DNA of 64,000 nucleotides from Brachypodius melanocephalos (lineage: Eukaryota; Chordata; Aves; Passeriformes; Pycnonotidae), in the NCBI GenBank assembly GCA_013398615.1, contig VZSR01003806.1, positions 1,007,393 through 1,071,392 on the forward strand, read 5' to 3'. The position numbers and the translations under genes are program-made. Shown piece after piece: positions 50,121 to 60,500 of the stretch. The notes under the pieces are model-generated. The model was not told the origin of the DNA, made no database searches, and saw only the letters and a list, made by a program, of their open reading frames with translations. Position 1 is the stretch's first letter. Every line of letters starts with the position of its first letter.

Positions 50121-53100
50121 ATTTAATAGATGAAACAAGAATGAATGTGCAGTGTGATCTAAAAATCTCGTAGATCAGAGTTGTAGCTAGCTTAGAAAAA
50201 GAATCCCAAACAAATGAAGTAAAAAACCAAGCAAACAATAAAACAACAACAACAACAACAAACCAAAACAAAATAAGCAAACCCCACTTCTACTGAATAG
50301 AAAGAGACTAACTTTGGCTCTCCTGTTAAAATGCTATAGTCTTTCTTTCTGGACTTTAATTTTTACAGTTAAAATACAGTTAAAATTTCTTGAAGCTGAA
50401 ATAGTTTGATAAACAAACAAGATCAAAACTTCCATAATTCTAAAATTTTGTTGTATTCTTTCAGGTGTTTTTAAAGTTAATCTATTAATTAATCTATATA
50501 AGGAATTTGTCTCCAAGTGCTTTTCTGAAACAAGCCACGCAATGTGACTTGGCAGAGATGGTATTTTTGTTCATTCCATTTTTGGTGGAATAACTTTTTG
50601 TTCTTAGCCTTGCAGATTTGCTGGAGATAGAATTTTAGCTAAGCAGCCTGTATCCTTCCCTACTCACTCCATTTTTATTGTAAATGGCAACTGATGCCAA
50701 ATATCAGCATGCCAGTAGTTAAAGAAGAAAGCTGTTTTCTGTTTAAACTGCATTTTGCCTGAACTCTTAGCTCTGGACTTAGTCCTTTCCTCTTTACCCA
50801 TGTGGAAATCAAAATATTGCCAGCATCTTGTGCATGTTGCCAAACTACTCACAGGGGATTTTTGATACATTTATCTCCAGGCTTCTGTTTGGTTGAAAAA
50901 GTAAAATCCTAATTTCTTTTCTTGTTACTAGATATACTCAGTAGTGTTAATATACCTTCAGATGGTCCCAGATTAAATATCATCTCTCTTACCTAGATTT
51001 TAAGGAATCTGACTATGACTTGTTTCATTTGTGGCCTTATTTGTAAAGCAAGTTATTTTTTTCCTTTGGCTGGCACAAAGTAGGGGTAGCTGTAATGGGC
51101 TTTTCAACTCTCAGAAAGTAAAAATGCATTTCCAGTCGTACCGGTTCTGATTTGTTGTAGTCTTTATATTGCTTATTTTTTTCGTTATCTATTTTCCTTA
51201 ACTCAAAGTAGTATCACTTTGTATTATGAAAACTACATTTTTGTCTTTATAAAAATGTCTCTGCAGCTCACTAAGAGTTACTGTTGATAACTACTTTGTA
51301 TTTATTATGAATCTGCCTGCAATGACAAAGCTGACTTACAGATTTTATGTCTTTTGTTGCAAAAATAAAAGAAAAACAAAAAAATCTGTATCTCATCAGG
51401 AATCATTGTTTCCAGATTTTGATTCTTTTAAACTGGCAGAAGGTATAGTGTGATGCAGGGCTGAATCAGTATTTCTAGAATAAACCCCTGTGGGTTATTG
51501 GGATAGAAAATAGGAAGTTAGATTTGCTATGTTACTGTAGCCAGCAGCTGTTATCCTGATTAATTAAAGGTTGTATAATTTGCTGTGTTAGATGGATAGT
51601 TAATATATAAATATAGTCACATACCTTGCTTTTCATCTTCTCTTGTATAACTAAACCATTAATAATTGCACTTTGAATTACTTTGTTTCTCATATCCTTT
51701 CAATATATTGAAGGTTTCATTTGCATAACTTTTCAAGTTTTTCTTTTGCAGTTGGGATAATAAGGCAGATGGAAGTTTGCAGCAAAATATGCTCATCAAA
51801 ACAGGCATGTCTAAATTTTTACTAAGGTGCTGATCTTGCTTAGTAATGAAGAAAGTAGCTGGTACGTCACTAACTTGTTAATTGTGAAGCGAGGAACTAG
51901 GTTGCTTGTAGTACACATAACATAGACACTGCATTTTAACTGAAACTTTTGACATTTGTTCAAATCTATCCTCGCCTCCCTGTTGTTGTACTATCTATTG
52001 GACTACTTTGTGTATTGAATATCTAAATATCATTTATTCACCCAAGTAATCTCATTAACTTCATTAGGTATGTGTGTTGCTACAAATGAGTTTGCAAAAC
52101 CATTTAGAGTACTTGTTAACTGTATTCTGCATTTGTACACTTTAACACTTTGAAATCTTTTATCTTGTATATACTGGAAGACTCTGGATGTTCTATAAAA
52201 CATTTATAGAATTATTTATGCATGGAATACTTTTGAGAAATATTGCCTTAAGGTTCTTTGAAGCTGGCTTATAGGATTGACTTGAAAAGGGCTATGGGAG
52301 GCATAGCAGGTCACACAATCTCCTTGACTGTATTAGATCTGTGCCTTTCTAAAACTTGCTTAACAACAAGACACATCTGTGTTGTGTCAGTGGATTGTAA
52401 ACCTGAAGTCTCGAGAAGGTTAAAGCAGCAGTTTTGGATATGCAAAAAACCTATTTATGTGGAAAGAGCCAGCATTCTTTCTGTGTATATGTATGGAAAT
52501 CCAAAATTGTTAATCAGCCTTGAGTATCTACTCATTATTAGTCCAGATGAAATTTTCACAGAGAAGGAAAAAAGAACAAGAAGGCAGTAATAGTTGCACT
52601 AACAATACTGTTTTCTGCTCTTTTTCCTAGTATTACACTTATCCTTCTCCTGCTCATCTGGGTCCACTAGTTGGTGCTTTCTTATCCTTCAGTTCAGGAT
52701 CCACTTGAGGTTATTTTTACTTTGAATGATTTTATATGTTTTCTCTTTCTTCGATGGTCTGCAGTTCCATGTGTCACCCATATTTAATATGGTGTCCCAT
52801 GCATGTTAGCTACTAATCCTTTGGTTTTTTGTTATTCCTAAACCCAGTTCTGTCTGGGTCTGCGTTTCTGTATCTGACTATGAGTGAGCTGTACACAACT
52901 GTGGGCTCTCTAGTGCCAAGTCTTTGTCTCATCTCTTATTGCTCCGTTACATGTATTTCCTCAGACTGCATTCTTTATCTCTATTTCTCAAAGACTCAAA
53001 GCAGGCTTGTATTTCTCTGAGCCGTGTCATTGTGCCAGTTGCAAAATACTTCATTCTGCATAGACTGTTTGTTACAGCTATTCATTTAAAACTCTGGTTG

Positions 53101-53720
53101 TACCATCAGAAAAAAAGGGAGGAATAAAAAGAGGAAACCAAATTAGCCTTAGACAGCCAGTCAATTAGAGAAATTGCAATCACAGCTAAATGAAGTAAAG
53201 CAAAGCTGCAGGCAAGTTTGAGAATTTCATGCAGGGTGAGCCTGATTGTAGCAAGAATCGGTCCTGAGGCCTTGCAAGCCCTTTACAAATTTATGGTCTG
53301 TTACTGAGGGTGGCAGTACTGGATTACAGGGCTTCACAGTCATAAAACATGGCATTCATAAAACAGTTAGCTCTCCTGATACAGCTTTAGTTTTCAAAAT
53401 TGCCTGTTTTAATCAAAGTTTTCATTAGAAGTCTCCAGAGAACTGTTGACTGTAAAATCCATGCCTGGTCCTGGTACTACATGGGTACCTTGCCTGACAT
53501 AGCTAGGATGATCCTTGCCTGACAAGCTCCCTAAATTTGTGATAGCTGGAGACAGAGCTATTCATAAAAGATTATAATCATTAAATATTTCAAAATCCAA
53601 TTAACATTAGAAGGCTGTGTTAACAACGGAGAAATAATCTCAAAGCAGAAGTGTCTGCCTTCTTTGACGTTACAATGCAATCTGAAGGACTATCTTAGCT
53701 GTTTATAAGTTGAGAATTTT
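50121..53720. other. Intronic DNA, no gene seen
   Basis: AT-rich unique sequence with an (AAC)n microsatellite at 50240-50262. A 110-codon plus-strand frame at 52258-52590 resembles no family and lacks exon boundaries matching CSMD1. Confidence 0.6.
50240..50262. repeat. (AAC)n microsatellite
   Basis: About six to seven AAC units within a wider A/C-rich patch (about 50215-50280). Confidence 0.9.
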
Positions 53721-54264
53721 AATCATAGAATAGTTTGGGTTGGAAGGAATCTTAAAAATCATCTAGTTCCAACCCCCTGCAATGAGCAGGGACGTCTTTT
53801 ACTAGATCAGATTGCTCAAAGCCCTGTCAAACCTGACTTTGAATGCCTCCAACAATGGGGCATCCCCAACATCCATGAGCAACCTCTGAGCAACTTGTTC
53901 TCTATAGTGTTTCACCCTAATGTTGTAAAAGATGTTTATTTGTCTGATCTAAATCTACTAAATGCTTTAAAACCTTGTCACTCTCCCTAACATTTCAGAT
54001 CTTGTTAAAGAGTTTCTCTCAATTTTTCTTCTAACTTTAGGTATTGAAAGGCCCCAGTGGGATCTCCCTGGAACCTTCTCTATGGTGAACAAATCAAAAT
54101 CTCTTAGACTTTCTTTACAGTAAGGGAGTTCTGTGGCCTGCCTCTGGGCCTGCTGTAAGATATCTGTGACATTCTTGTGCTGGGGGCTCCAGACCCAAAT
54201 GCTGCATTCTGGTTGGGGTCTTACAAGAGCAGAATAGAAGGGGATAATCTCACGTCTCACCCTG
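53721..54264 (-). mobile_element. CR1 LINE, 3' part (left of an LTR insertion)
   Basis: AATCATAGAATAGTTTGGGT, then TTGGAAGGAATCTTAAAAAT and the GTTCCAACCCCCTGCAATGA block define the CR1 3' end at the left. The minus-strand frame at 53967-54260 gives degraded ORF2 protein (STLIFY-type ending replaced, with RPQPECSIWVWSPQHKN recognisable). Homology stops at about 54264 and resumes at about 54947 beyond an inserted LTR. Confidence 0.92.
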
Positions 54265-54270
54265 CTGAGT

Positions 54271-54940
54271 TCTCGGATTATGATTTCTGAGATTCAGGTG
54301 GTAAGAGTCCTTTTTTGCCTTCCTGGTATCTTTGAGCCAGATGCAAGAAGGAGACAGAGGCTTCAAGCTTCTGGTTTTTCAAGGTCTATCATGTTGTTTA
54401 TTGTTTTCCTATCTCACAGATCACTCTGTACCGAGCAAGGTCTGTTCTGAACACCGGCCATCAGGGAACTAACACTCCCCTGGGAGGTCATTGTCTTAAA
54501 TACAGATTATTACGAACATATTTTTTACAATTTCCTACCAATGTCCATTATTTACACTAAACATGTCATCTCTACTTGGCCCAATCTCCCCAAACTATAT
54601 TGTGCTAACATTACAGCAGAAAATGGAGACCAGAATGATGAAGAAGAAGCCTAAGCTCCACCTTAAAATCTTCATGTTGTCCCCATCTACTTCTATTGTA
54701 AAAACCTAAAACTACAAATTTCTCACCCTGTAATAAGCTAAACTACTGTGTTTCACACTCTTGAGATTTGTAATTCACCTCTGCTTTGTGCCAGGGTCTG
54801 TGACCCCCATGGACAGAGGTAAAAACCTCCCTGTTCACCCTCCTGGACAGGTATCAAATCTTCTTGCTCAGTTCCCAGACTGTTTGTCCAGGGTCTCCTG
54901 AGCTCCCAGGGCAGCCAGAGGGATGTCCTGGGTTCTGACA
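54271..54940 (-). mobile_element. Solo LTR, class II (ERVK-like), inserted in a CR1
   Basis: This 670-bp element interrupts a CR1 exactly and is flanked by CTGAGT on both sides (54265-54270 and 54941-54946), a 6-bp target duplication typical of class II elements. Removing it restores continuous CR1 sequence. On the minus strand it begins TGTCAGAACCCAGGACATCC and ends CCGAGA where CA would be expected, a likely single-base change. Minus-strand signals sit in LTR order: a TATA-like TATTTAAG (complement at 54495-54502) and AATAAA (complement at 54397-54402), about 95 bp apart. No interior sequence or partner LTR is seen, so this is a solo LTR left by recombination. Minus-strand frames inside it (about 54753-55042) are not genes. 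Confidence 0.85.
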
Positions 54941-54946
54941 CTGAGT

Positions 54947-55530
54947 CACATTGCTTTTGATGTAGCTCAGGATATGGTTGGCCTTCTGGCTTGTAAATAC
55001 ACATTGCCTGCTTGCATCCAGGCAATGTGTTCTTACAGGCATCCAGACTTCTTATTCACCACTATTCCTGAATCCTTGCTGTTCTCAATTCATCCATTCC
55101 TTAGCATGTGCCAATATCAGTGAGTGCCCTGATCTAGTTGCAGGACCCTGTACTTAGCCTTATTGAACTTCATGAAGTTTCCATAGGCCTATTTGTCCAG
55201 CCTGACAACATCCTTCTGGATGACACCCCTTCTGTCAAGCGTATCAACTACAACACTCAGCTGCACACTTGCTGAGGCTGCACTCAATCACAGTATGTCT
55301 TTAATAAAAATATTGAGCAGTATCAATATTGATATGATCCATATGAGGGGCACCTCCTGTGATTCATCTCTATTTGGATATTAAGATGTTGACGATCATC
55401 TTTGGATGCAACTATCTACCCAAGTTCTTCTCCATTGATTGGTCCATCCATCAAACCAACATCTTTCCAATTTAGAAGTGAGGAAGTCTGGGGGGACTCT
55501 ATCAAACATCTTGCAGATGTCAAAGTATTG
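54947..55530 (-). mobile_element. CR1 LINE, ORF2 part (right of the LTR insertion)
   Basis: It resumes with TTGCTTTTGATGTAGCTCAG and GATATGGTTGGCCTTCTGGC, then the blocks AAACTTCATGAAGTTT-like, GCACTCAATCACAGTATGTC and TGGTCCATCCATCAAACCAA, all in CR1 order and reading leftward. The copy therefore spans about 1.1 kb of CR1 once the LTR is discounted, the longest in the window. Stops and frameshifts interrupt the reverse-transcriptase frame. The 5' truncation is at about 55530. Confidence 0.88.
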
Positions 55531-55829
55531 CATTGAGGTTCAGGGACTTGAAAGATGAGGGAAGAGCACTTGCCAGTGAAAAAAGAGAAAAAAAGTCATC
55601 AAGTAGCTTAACCTCCTCCATGTCACCAAGAGGAATTTTGCCACAGAAGAGGTGGTTAAACATTGGAATGGACTGCCCAGAGAGATGGTTGGGTCACACC
55701 GGAGGTGTTCAGGAAATGTCTGGGTATGGTACTTAGTGCCATGGTCTAGTTGACAACAGGTGGATCAGTTAAAGGTTGGATTTCATGATCTTAGAGGACC
55801 TTTCCAACCTAAATGATTGTGTGATTCTG
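55531..55829 (+). mobile_element. CR1 LINE tail in opposite orientation
   Basis: It contains GAGGTGGTTAAACATTGGAA, GGACTGCCCAGAGAGATGGT and GTGCCATGGTCTAGTTGACA, ending in CTTTCCAACCTAAATGATTG and GTGATTCTGT, the CR1 3' end read forward. It is the only plus-strand CR1 in the window and abuts the truncated end of the minus-strand copy, so the two lie 5' to 5'. The exact junction is uncertain (55525-55560). Confidence 0.85.
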
Positions 55830-56493
55830 TGCTTTATTGGGGAGTACTGATGCAGAGCTGGAATAACCTAGCTCCTGACAGCATGCCAGGGTGGCCATTC
55901 CCAGATGAGTGATCTGAGTAACAATAGAGCAGGGCTTGCAAAGCAAGGCACAGTGGTGTGCTGAATGGCTGAAGCCAGAGACAAGAATGAGGGAGAGGTC
56001 TATTGTGTGGTTTCCAAGGTAGTTTATTTCCAAGAAGGGTCCATGAATGAAAGACAACAAACACTGGTGTGCAGGGACTTTTATAAAGGGGAGGATCTAG
56101 GGAAGCATACAAATTTTCAACCAATAGGGAAAGGAGTGGGGAGGATCACAAGGCAGGGTTTACAATACCTAAACCAGTGAGGAGGGACAGAGGGGGTGAG
56201 AAAATATGAACAAACCAATGGAGCTTCAAGGAACGGGGATTTCCAGAGGATTTCCATAAGCAAGGGGCTGGTGCAAGGCAGGAGTGACAACTAAGCAGGA
56301 GAAGGGTCAAGGAACCTTGGATTAAGGGGGAGGACTAGGACAATATAGACAACGAGGTGGGAGGATACAACCTGGACTGAACCAACAGTACAGAACAAAC
56401 CATTCTGAATAAAACACACTGCAACAGAGTACAGTTTCTTTTGTCTTCCTATTCTGACTAGCATAACTGCAGAAGCTGTTCAGATTGTTCACA
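55830..56493 (-). mobile_element. Endogenous-retrovirus LTR, probably solo
   Basis: Signals on the minus strand fall in LTR order: ATTGGTT CAAT-type boxes (complements near 56126 and 56215), a TATA box CCTTTATAAAAG (complement at about 56088-56099), and AATAAA (complement at about 56026-56031) about 60 bp downstream. A roughly 200-bp U5-like segment then runs to the left boundary next to the CR1 tail. The left end (TGCTTTATTGGGG on plus) is fairly clear. The right end is not: CA dinucleotides at 56493 and 56518 both fit, and I found no convincing target duplication. Class is unknown. Overlapping minus frames of 83-96 codons are non-coding. Confidence 0.7.
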
Positions 56494-57008
56494 TCCCTTG
56501 CCAAACTCAGCTCCAGCATGTGAACTGAGAGGACCTTTAGTAGAAATATATGCTTAATCTAAATCCCTATTGCTTCAAACATAGTTTGAGAATGCTATCT
56601 TATTAGATAATTTTTCATTCTTCTATATGTTTATTGGGAAATCTTTCATTTTGGAGAGAAGTTATGAAGCTTTCTAAAAAAGAGTGGGTCAGGCTTCCTC
56701 TCCCATTTCTGTTTTGAGAGGAAAAACTGGTTTTGGAAGCAGAAATTAGTGATGAAACTGGTATCTCTACTGCAAAATGTGTGTAATTTTGCTTACTTCT
56801 TAAAAGATGCAGTCAATCACACTGTATATGCAGCCTCCTGGTGGCAGAAGAGAAAAACTTGCACAATCATCCTCTTTGAATTTCTTGGGTGGCTGTGGGC
56901 ACCTTGTAAGTGAAGAAGTCTCCTAAACTGACTGGCTATTAGATTTGTGTCTGCCTGGGTTTTTACCTTCCTATACAATGTGGCTGTAACAAAGAAGCTG
57001 TAGGGTGT

Positions 57009-57185
57009 TTTGTTTTGGGTTCTTTTTTTTATTTGTTTTTTTTTTTTTTTTTTTTTTTTTTTTTGGTTGTTGTTTTTTGGTTGGTTGGTTGGTTTTGTTT
57101 GTTTGAGATTTTTTTTTTTGTTTGGTTTTGATTTTGGTTTGGTTGTGTGGTTTTTTTATTTTGTTTTTTTTTTTTCTTTTTTTTT
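57009..57185. repeat. Poly(T) and G/T-rich low-complexity tract
   Basis: A long T run (about 57037-57064), GGTTGGTTGGTTGG, GTTTGGTTTTG words and further T runs. It yields a spurious Phe/Leu/Val-rich frame of 101 codons. Confidence 0.95.
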
Positions 57186-57487
57186 TTTACTAATAGCTTT
57201 TTTGGATTTTAAAATCTTATTCTGCATATTTGTATTTAAAAATGTCAATTGTAATAAAGTACTGAGAAGGTACATTTTGGGGAAAAATGAGTTAAGCAGT
57301 GTAGGACAACTGTAGGATAGTGTAGTTATCTTCAATGCTGTCAAGTCAGCTCTTCTGTAAAGCAAATTGCAACAGTGATTCACTGAAACTAAGTGGAACA
57401 TATTTCAGTGCTGCTCATTTGATCGATCTTCACCTGGACAAAGAAAAAGCTTTTCCAGCATCGTGTGGTTGCGGTGTGTGTTTTTAT

Positions 57488-57518
57488 TTGGTTGGTTGGT
57501 TGGTTGGTTGGTTGGTTG
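57488..57518. repeat. (GGTT)n microsatellite
   Basis: About seven consecutive GGTT units. Confidence 0.95.
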
Positions 57519-60500
57519 ATTTCTTCCCTCTCTCATCAAAACCTTCAGTTGCCCAATTACTACCCACTTGCCATCCATTCCTGACTTTAATCATGATAAA
57601 ATCTGCATGCCAATTAGCTTATTAAGCAAAATAAGTCTTCAAATGAAAGAAGAATGCTCTACACTCGGAATGTGAGAAGTCAAGTACAAGTGGAGTTCAG
57701 TCTGTTTGCAGATAATTATTTTTCTGGGAGCTTTTACCAGAATTATATAACAACTGCAAATTTTAAAGATTACTTCTCTTTGCTCACTGCATGTTTGTCA
57801 GTAGTGGGTTTTTTCATGTTTAAAATGTAGCTATTAAAAGAAAATTGAGAATAAAACAAAAGTTAAAATATTATTCTCTGTTACTATTCTCTGTTATTAT
57901 TCTCTGTGATTTGCAAAATTAAATGTCATAATCACCTTTTAAAGGGATAAAGCAGAGATGCTTTAAGCAGTGCTTAGGTCATACTCAGCACTTCAAAGCC
58001 ATTTATGGGTTTAGCTGCCCCTCATATCTTCTTTTGGTTATTTTTTAGACTTAGATAATAACCAACAAAAAACCTAAATATTTTCCTTTAAAGATAAGCT
58101 CTGCATTATAGGAATTTGACTTACTGTTTGGGTCATGTGAGCTATGGTCTGTGTGAGAGATAAGGGAGCATAAGTGGGAAGAAAAGAGAAAATATACTCC
58201 TTGAAGGCTTAGTGATTTCAAGCTGTTGTTCATGAACCTCATGATCAATTCAGAAACTGGTTATTTATACTGAGCTTTTTGAGGTTTTAATTTTTTTTTT
58301 CCTGGAATTCTGGTGTGAACGACAAATACAAGAAAAAATGTACTGGTGGGAATTTTCGTCTGGGTTTTTTTGTGTTTGGTTTTTTTCGTGGGTTTGTTTT
58401 TTTTTAAAATTTATTTATTTTTTTATTATTCTATTTATTTCTATTTTCTAATGATTAGTTGGATTTTTTTAGCAGCAGAACAGACTCTACTTCTTGCACA
58501 TTGAACCTCTAAATCCTGGTTATTGCAAACTGTTTACTCAGAAAAACAAATGTGGTAGTGGCATTTAAAAAAAATCCAGACCAAACAGAAACAAAAACTA
58601 GCACAAAACAAACTCAAAGAATAAACAATAAAACCTACACAATAATTTACTAAACTCTAGGGAATAGATACAGAATATAACCTGAATACAGCCTTTGCCA
58701 ACAAGTACTAAAATGTGAGAGGAGATATTGATAGAAGTATTGCTGTAAACTTTGTGGGTTTATTTATTGATTTATTTATTTATTGTTTATTTTATTCTGC
58801 TACCCATTTGCTATTGGACAGGCAGAAACAAGGCACATAAGTGTTTGTTTTTTTGTTTTCTCCTCCACTCCTACTATTATCAAGTGCAGATCCATTAGAG
58901 TTTTTGCTTAATAAAATTGTTGTCTCTACAGACCCAGCTCTATTATCAGATTTAGGAAATCACTTGTTATTTTTTGGGCATTTTGTAAGGAAATTTATGA
59001 TTACAGTCTTGTTGTAATAATTAATGGTCATGATTTGTATGTATCAGATGTCAGATATAATTCAAGATCTCACAACCATTAGTGGTTAGCAGCTAACAAA
59101 GTTTTCTAAGACTAAAGCAGTCCATTGGTATAACTGGCGTGATTGTGCTCAGTCTGTTTAAAGAGTTCTCAGATGTTTTGTGGAACTCCCTATTACTATG
59201 GGTTAGTCTGGTGCAGATGGCAAATGGTGAAATCAGTGGAGTTACGTCATGGAAAAAATTTGAGTTCAGAGAGTTTTCACATTACTGTCATTTTAAAATA
59301 CAGATTTTTTTTTTTTTGTATATTTTAAACTGCTGAGCTCTTTTACATCACAAACAACAGTTCTCAGACACTGCTTATATCAGTAACCTGTCTAAAAGTT
59401 TTTGTCATCAAAGTTGACATTATGTGAATATTCAAGAGCAGAAGTAGTAATTTCTTTCATTCAGTGGACTTCCGAAAGCAGTGGAACAGCCTTTATTGGT
59501 ATAAGGGAAAAAAACCACAATTCTTTATTTGTAAATCCATGTGCTGTGTTCTATCAGAAGCCATGACAATGATGGGCTAAAAATAGTGTCTTCTTTTGTG
59601 TTTTGGTGCTTTTGTATTTTTGTGCCATGATAGGCAAATTTTAGTTCAACGGAAGCACAATGCCAAAAATGTAGACTTAACAAAAAAGTAAAACTGATGC
59701 CCCAAACAAGTTATTTAAACTCTGTGTTATTGTGTTTTTCAGTGCCAAGACTGAACAAAACTGGTAACAAAGTTAAATTACTTGTGATGCAAAATTGAAA
59801 GCAAGGTGTAGAAAGTGAGTTGATGAGACTGTAGGTGGCAATAAGAAGGCATAAATCTTTTGAGGTCCAGGTGTTTGAGTTGAGATCATAGGAATGAATG
59901 ATCTTAGACCTGAACCTGTGGTCACTAAAACAAAGCATTAAAATTAGCAGGTCTGCCTGTACAAGCTAAAACAAACCGTGAATAAGGCCAGTGTTAAGTT
60001 TACCTGGTGTATACTTACATAAAGTATTTGCATGAATATCGAACACATTTTTAAAACATCTCAGGGATTTAAAATATATTACAAATTTTTTAAAAACCCC
60101 TATGACATTAATGGAACAGGTAGTAAAGGCAAAACTATTAAACCACCTTTAGTACTGTGTGAAGTGACAAAAGATATGTTAAAAGCTATGTTATCCTAAA
60201 TTGCAGCTCATTAATATCAAATTAATCACCTTCGAATGAACCGATAGAACTGAAGAATTTTGTGAGGGAAGAAGAAAAACAGAAGGATATAATAAATGTG
60301 AAAATTTAATTTAGATTTTTTCTTGTTTGTCTTATCTTGGGAAATAATTTTCTTTAAAATTCTAGCTGGTTTAGGGACATATATTGGAGGCATGAAATTG
60401 GAAATATTTAAAGCTAATTAAACATTGCAAGAGCAATTTTCTTTATCAAAATTTAGGGAGCTTCTTAAAGTCTAGACAATTTCTAGGAGACTGTTTAACT

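Noticed and set aside
52258..52590. 110-codon plus-strand frame considered as a CSMD1 or nested-gene exon
   Set aside because: No CUB or Sushi pattern, no matching splice boundaries and no recognised family.
57010..57315. 101-codon Phe-rich frame resembling a membrane protein
   Set aside because: Translation of a poly(T)/G-T low-complexity tract.
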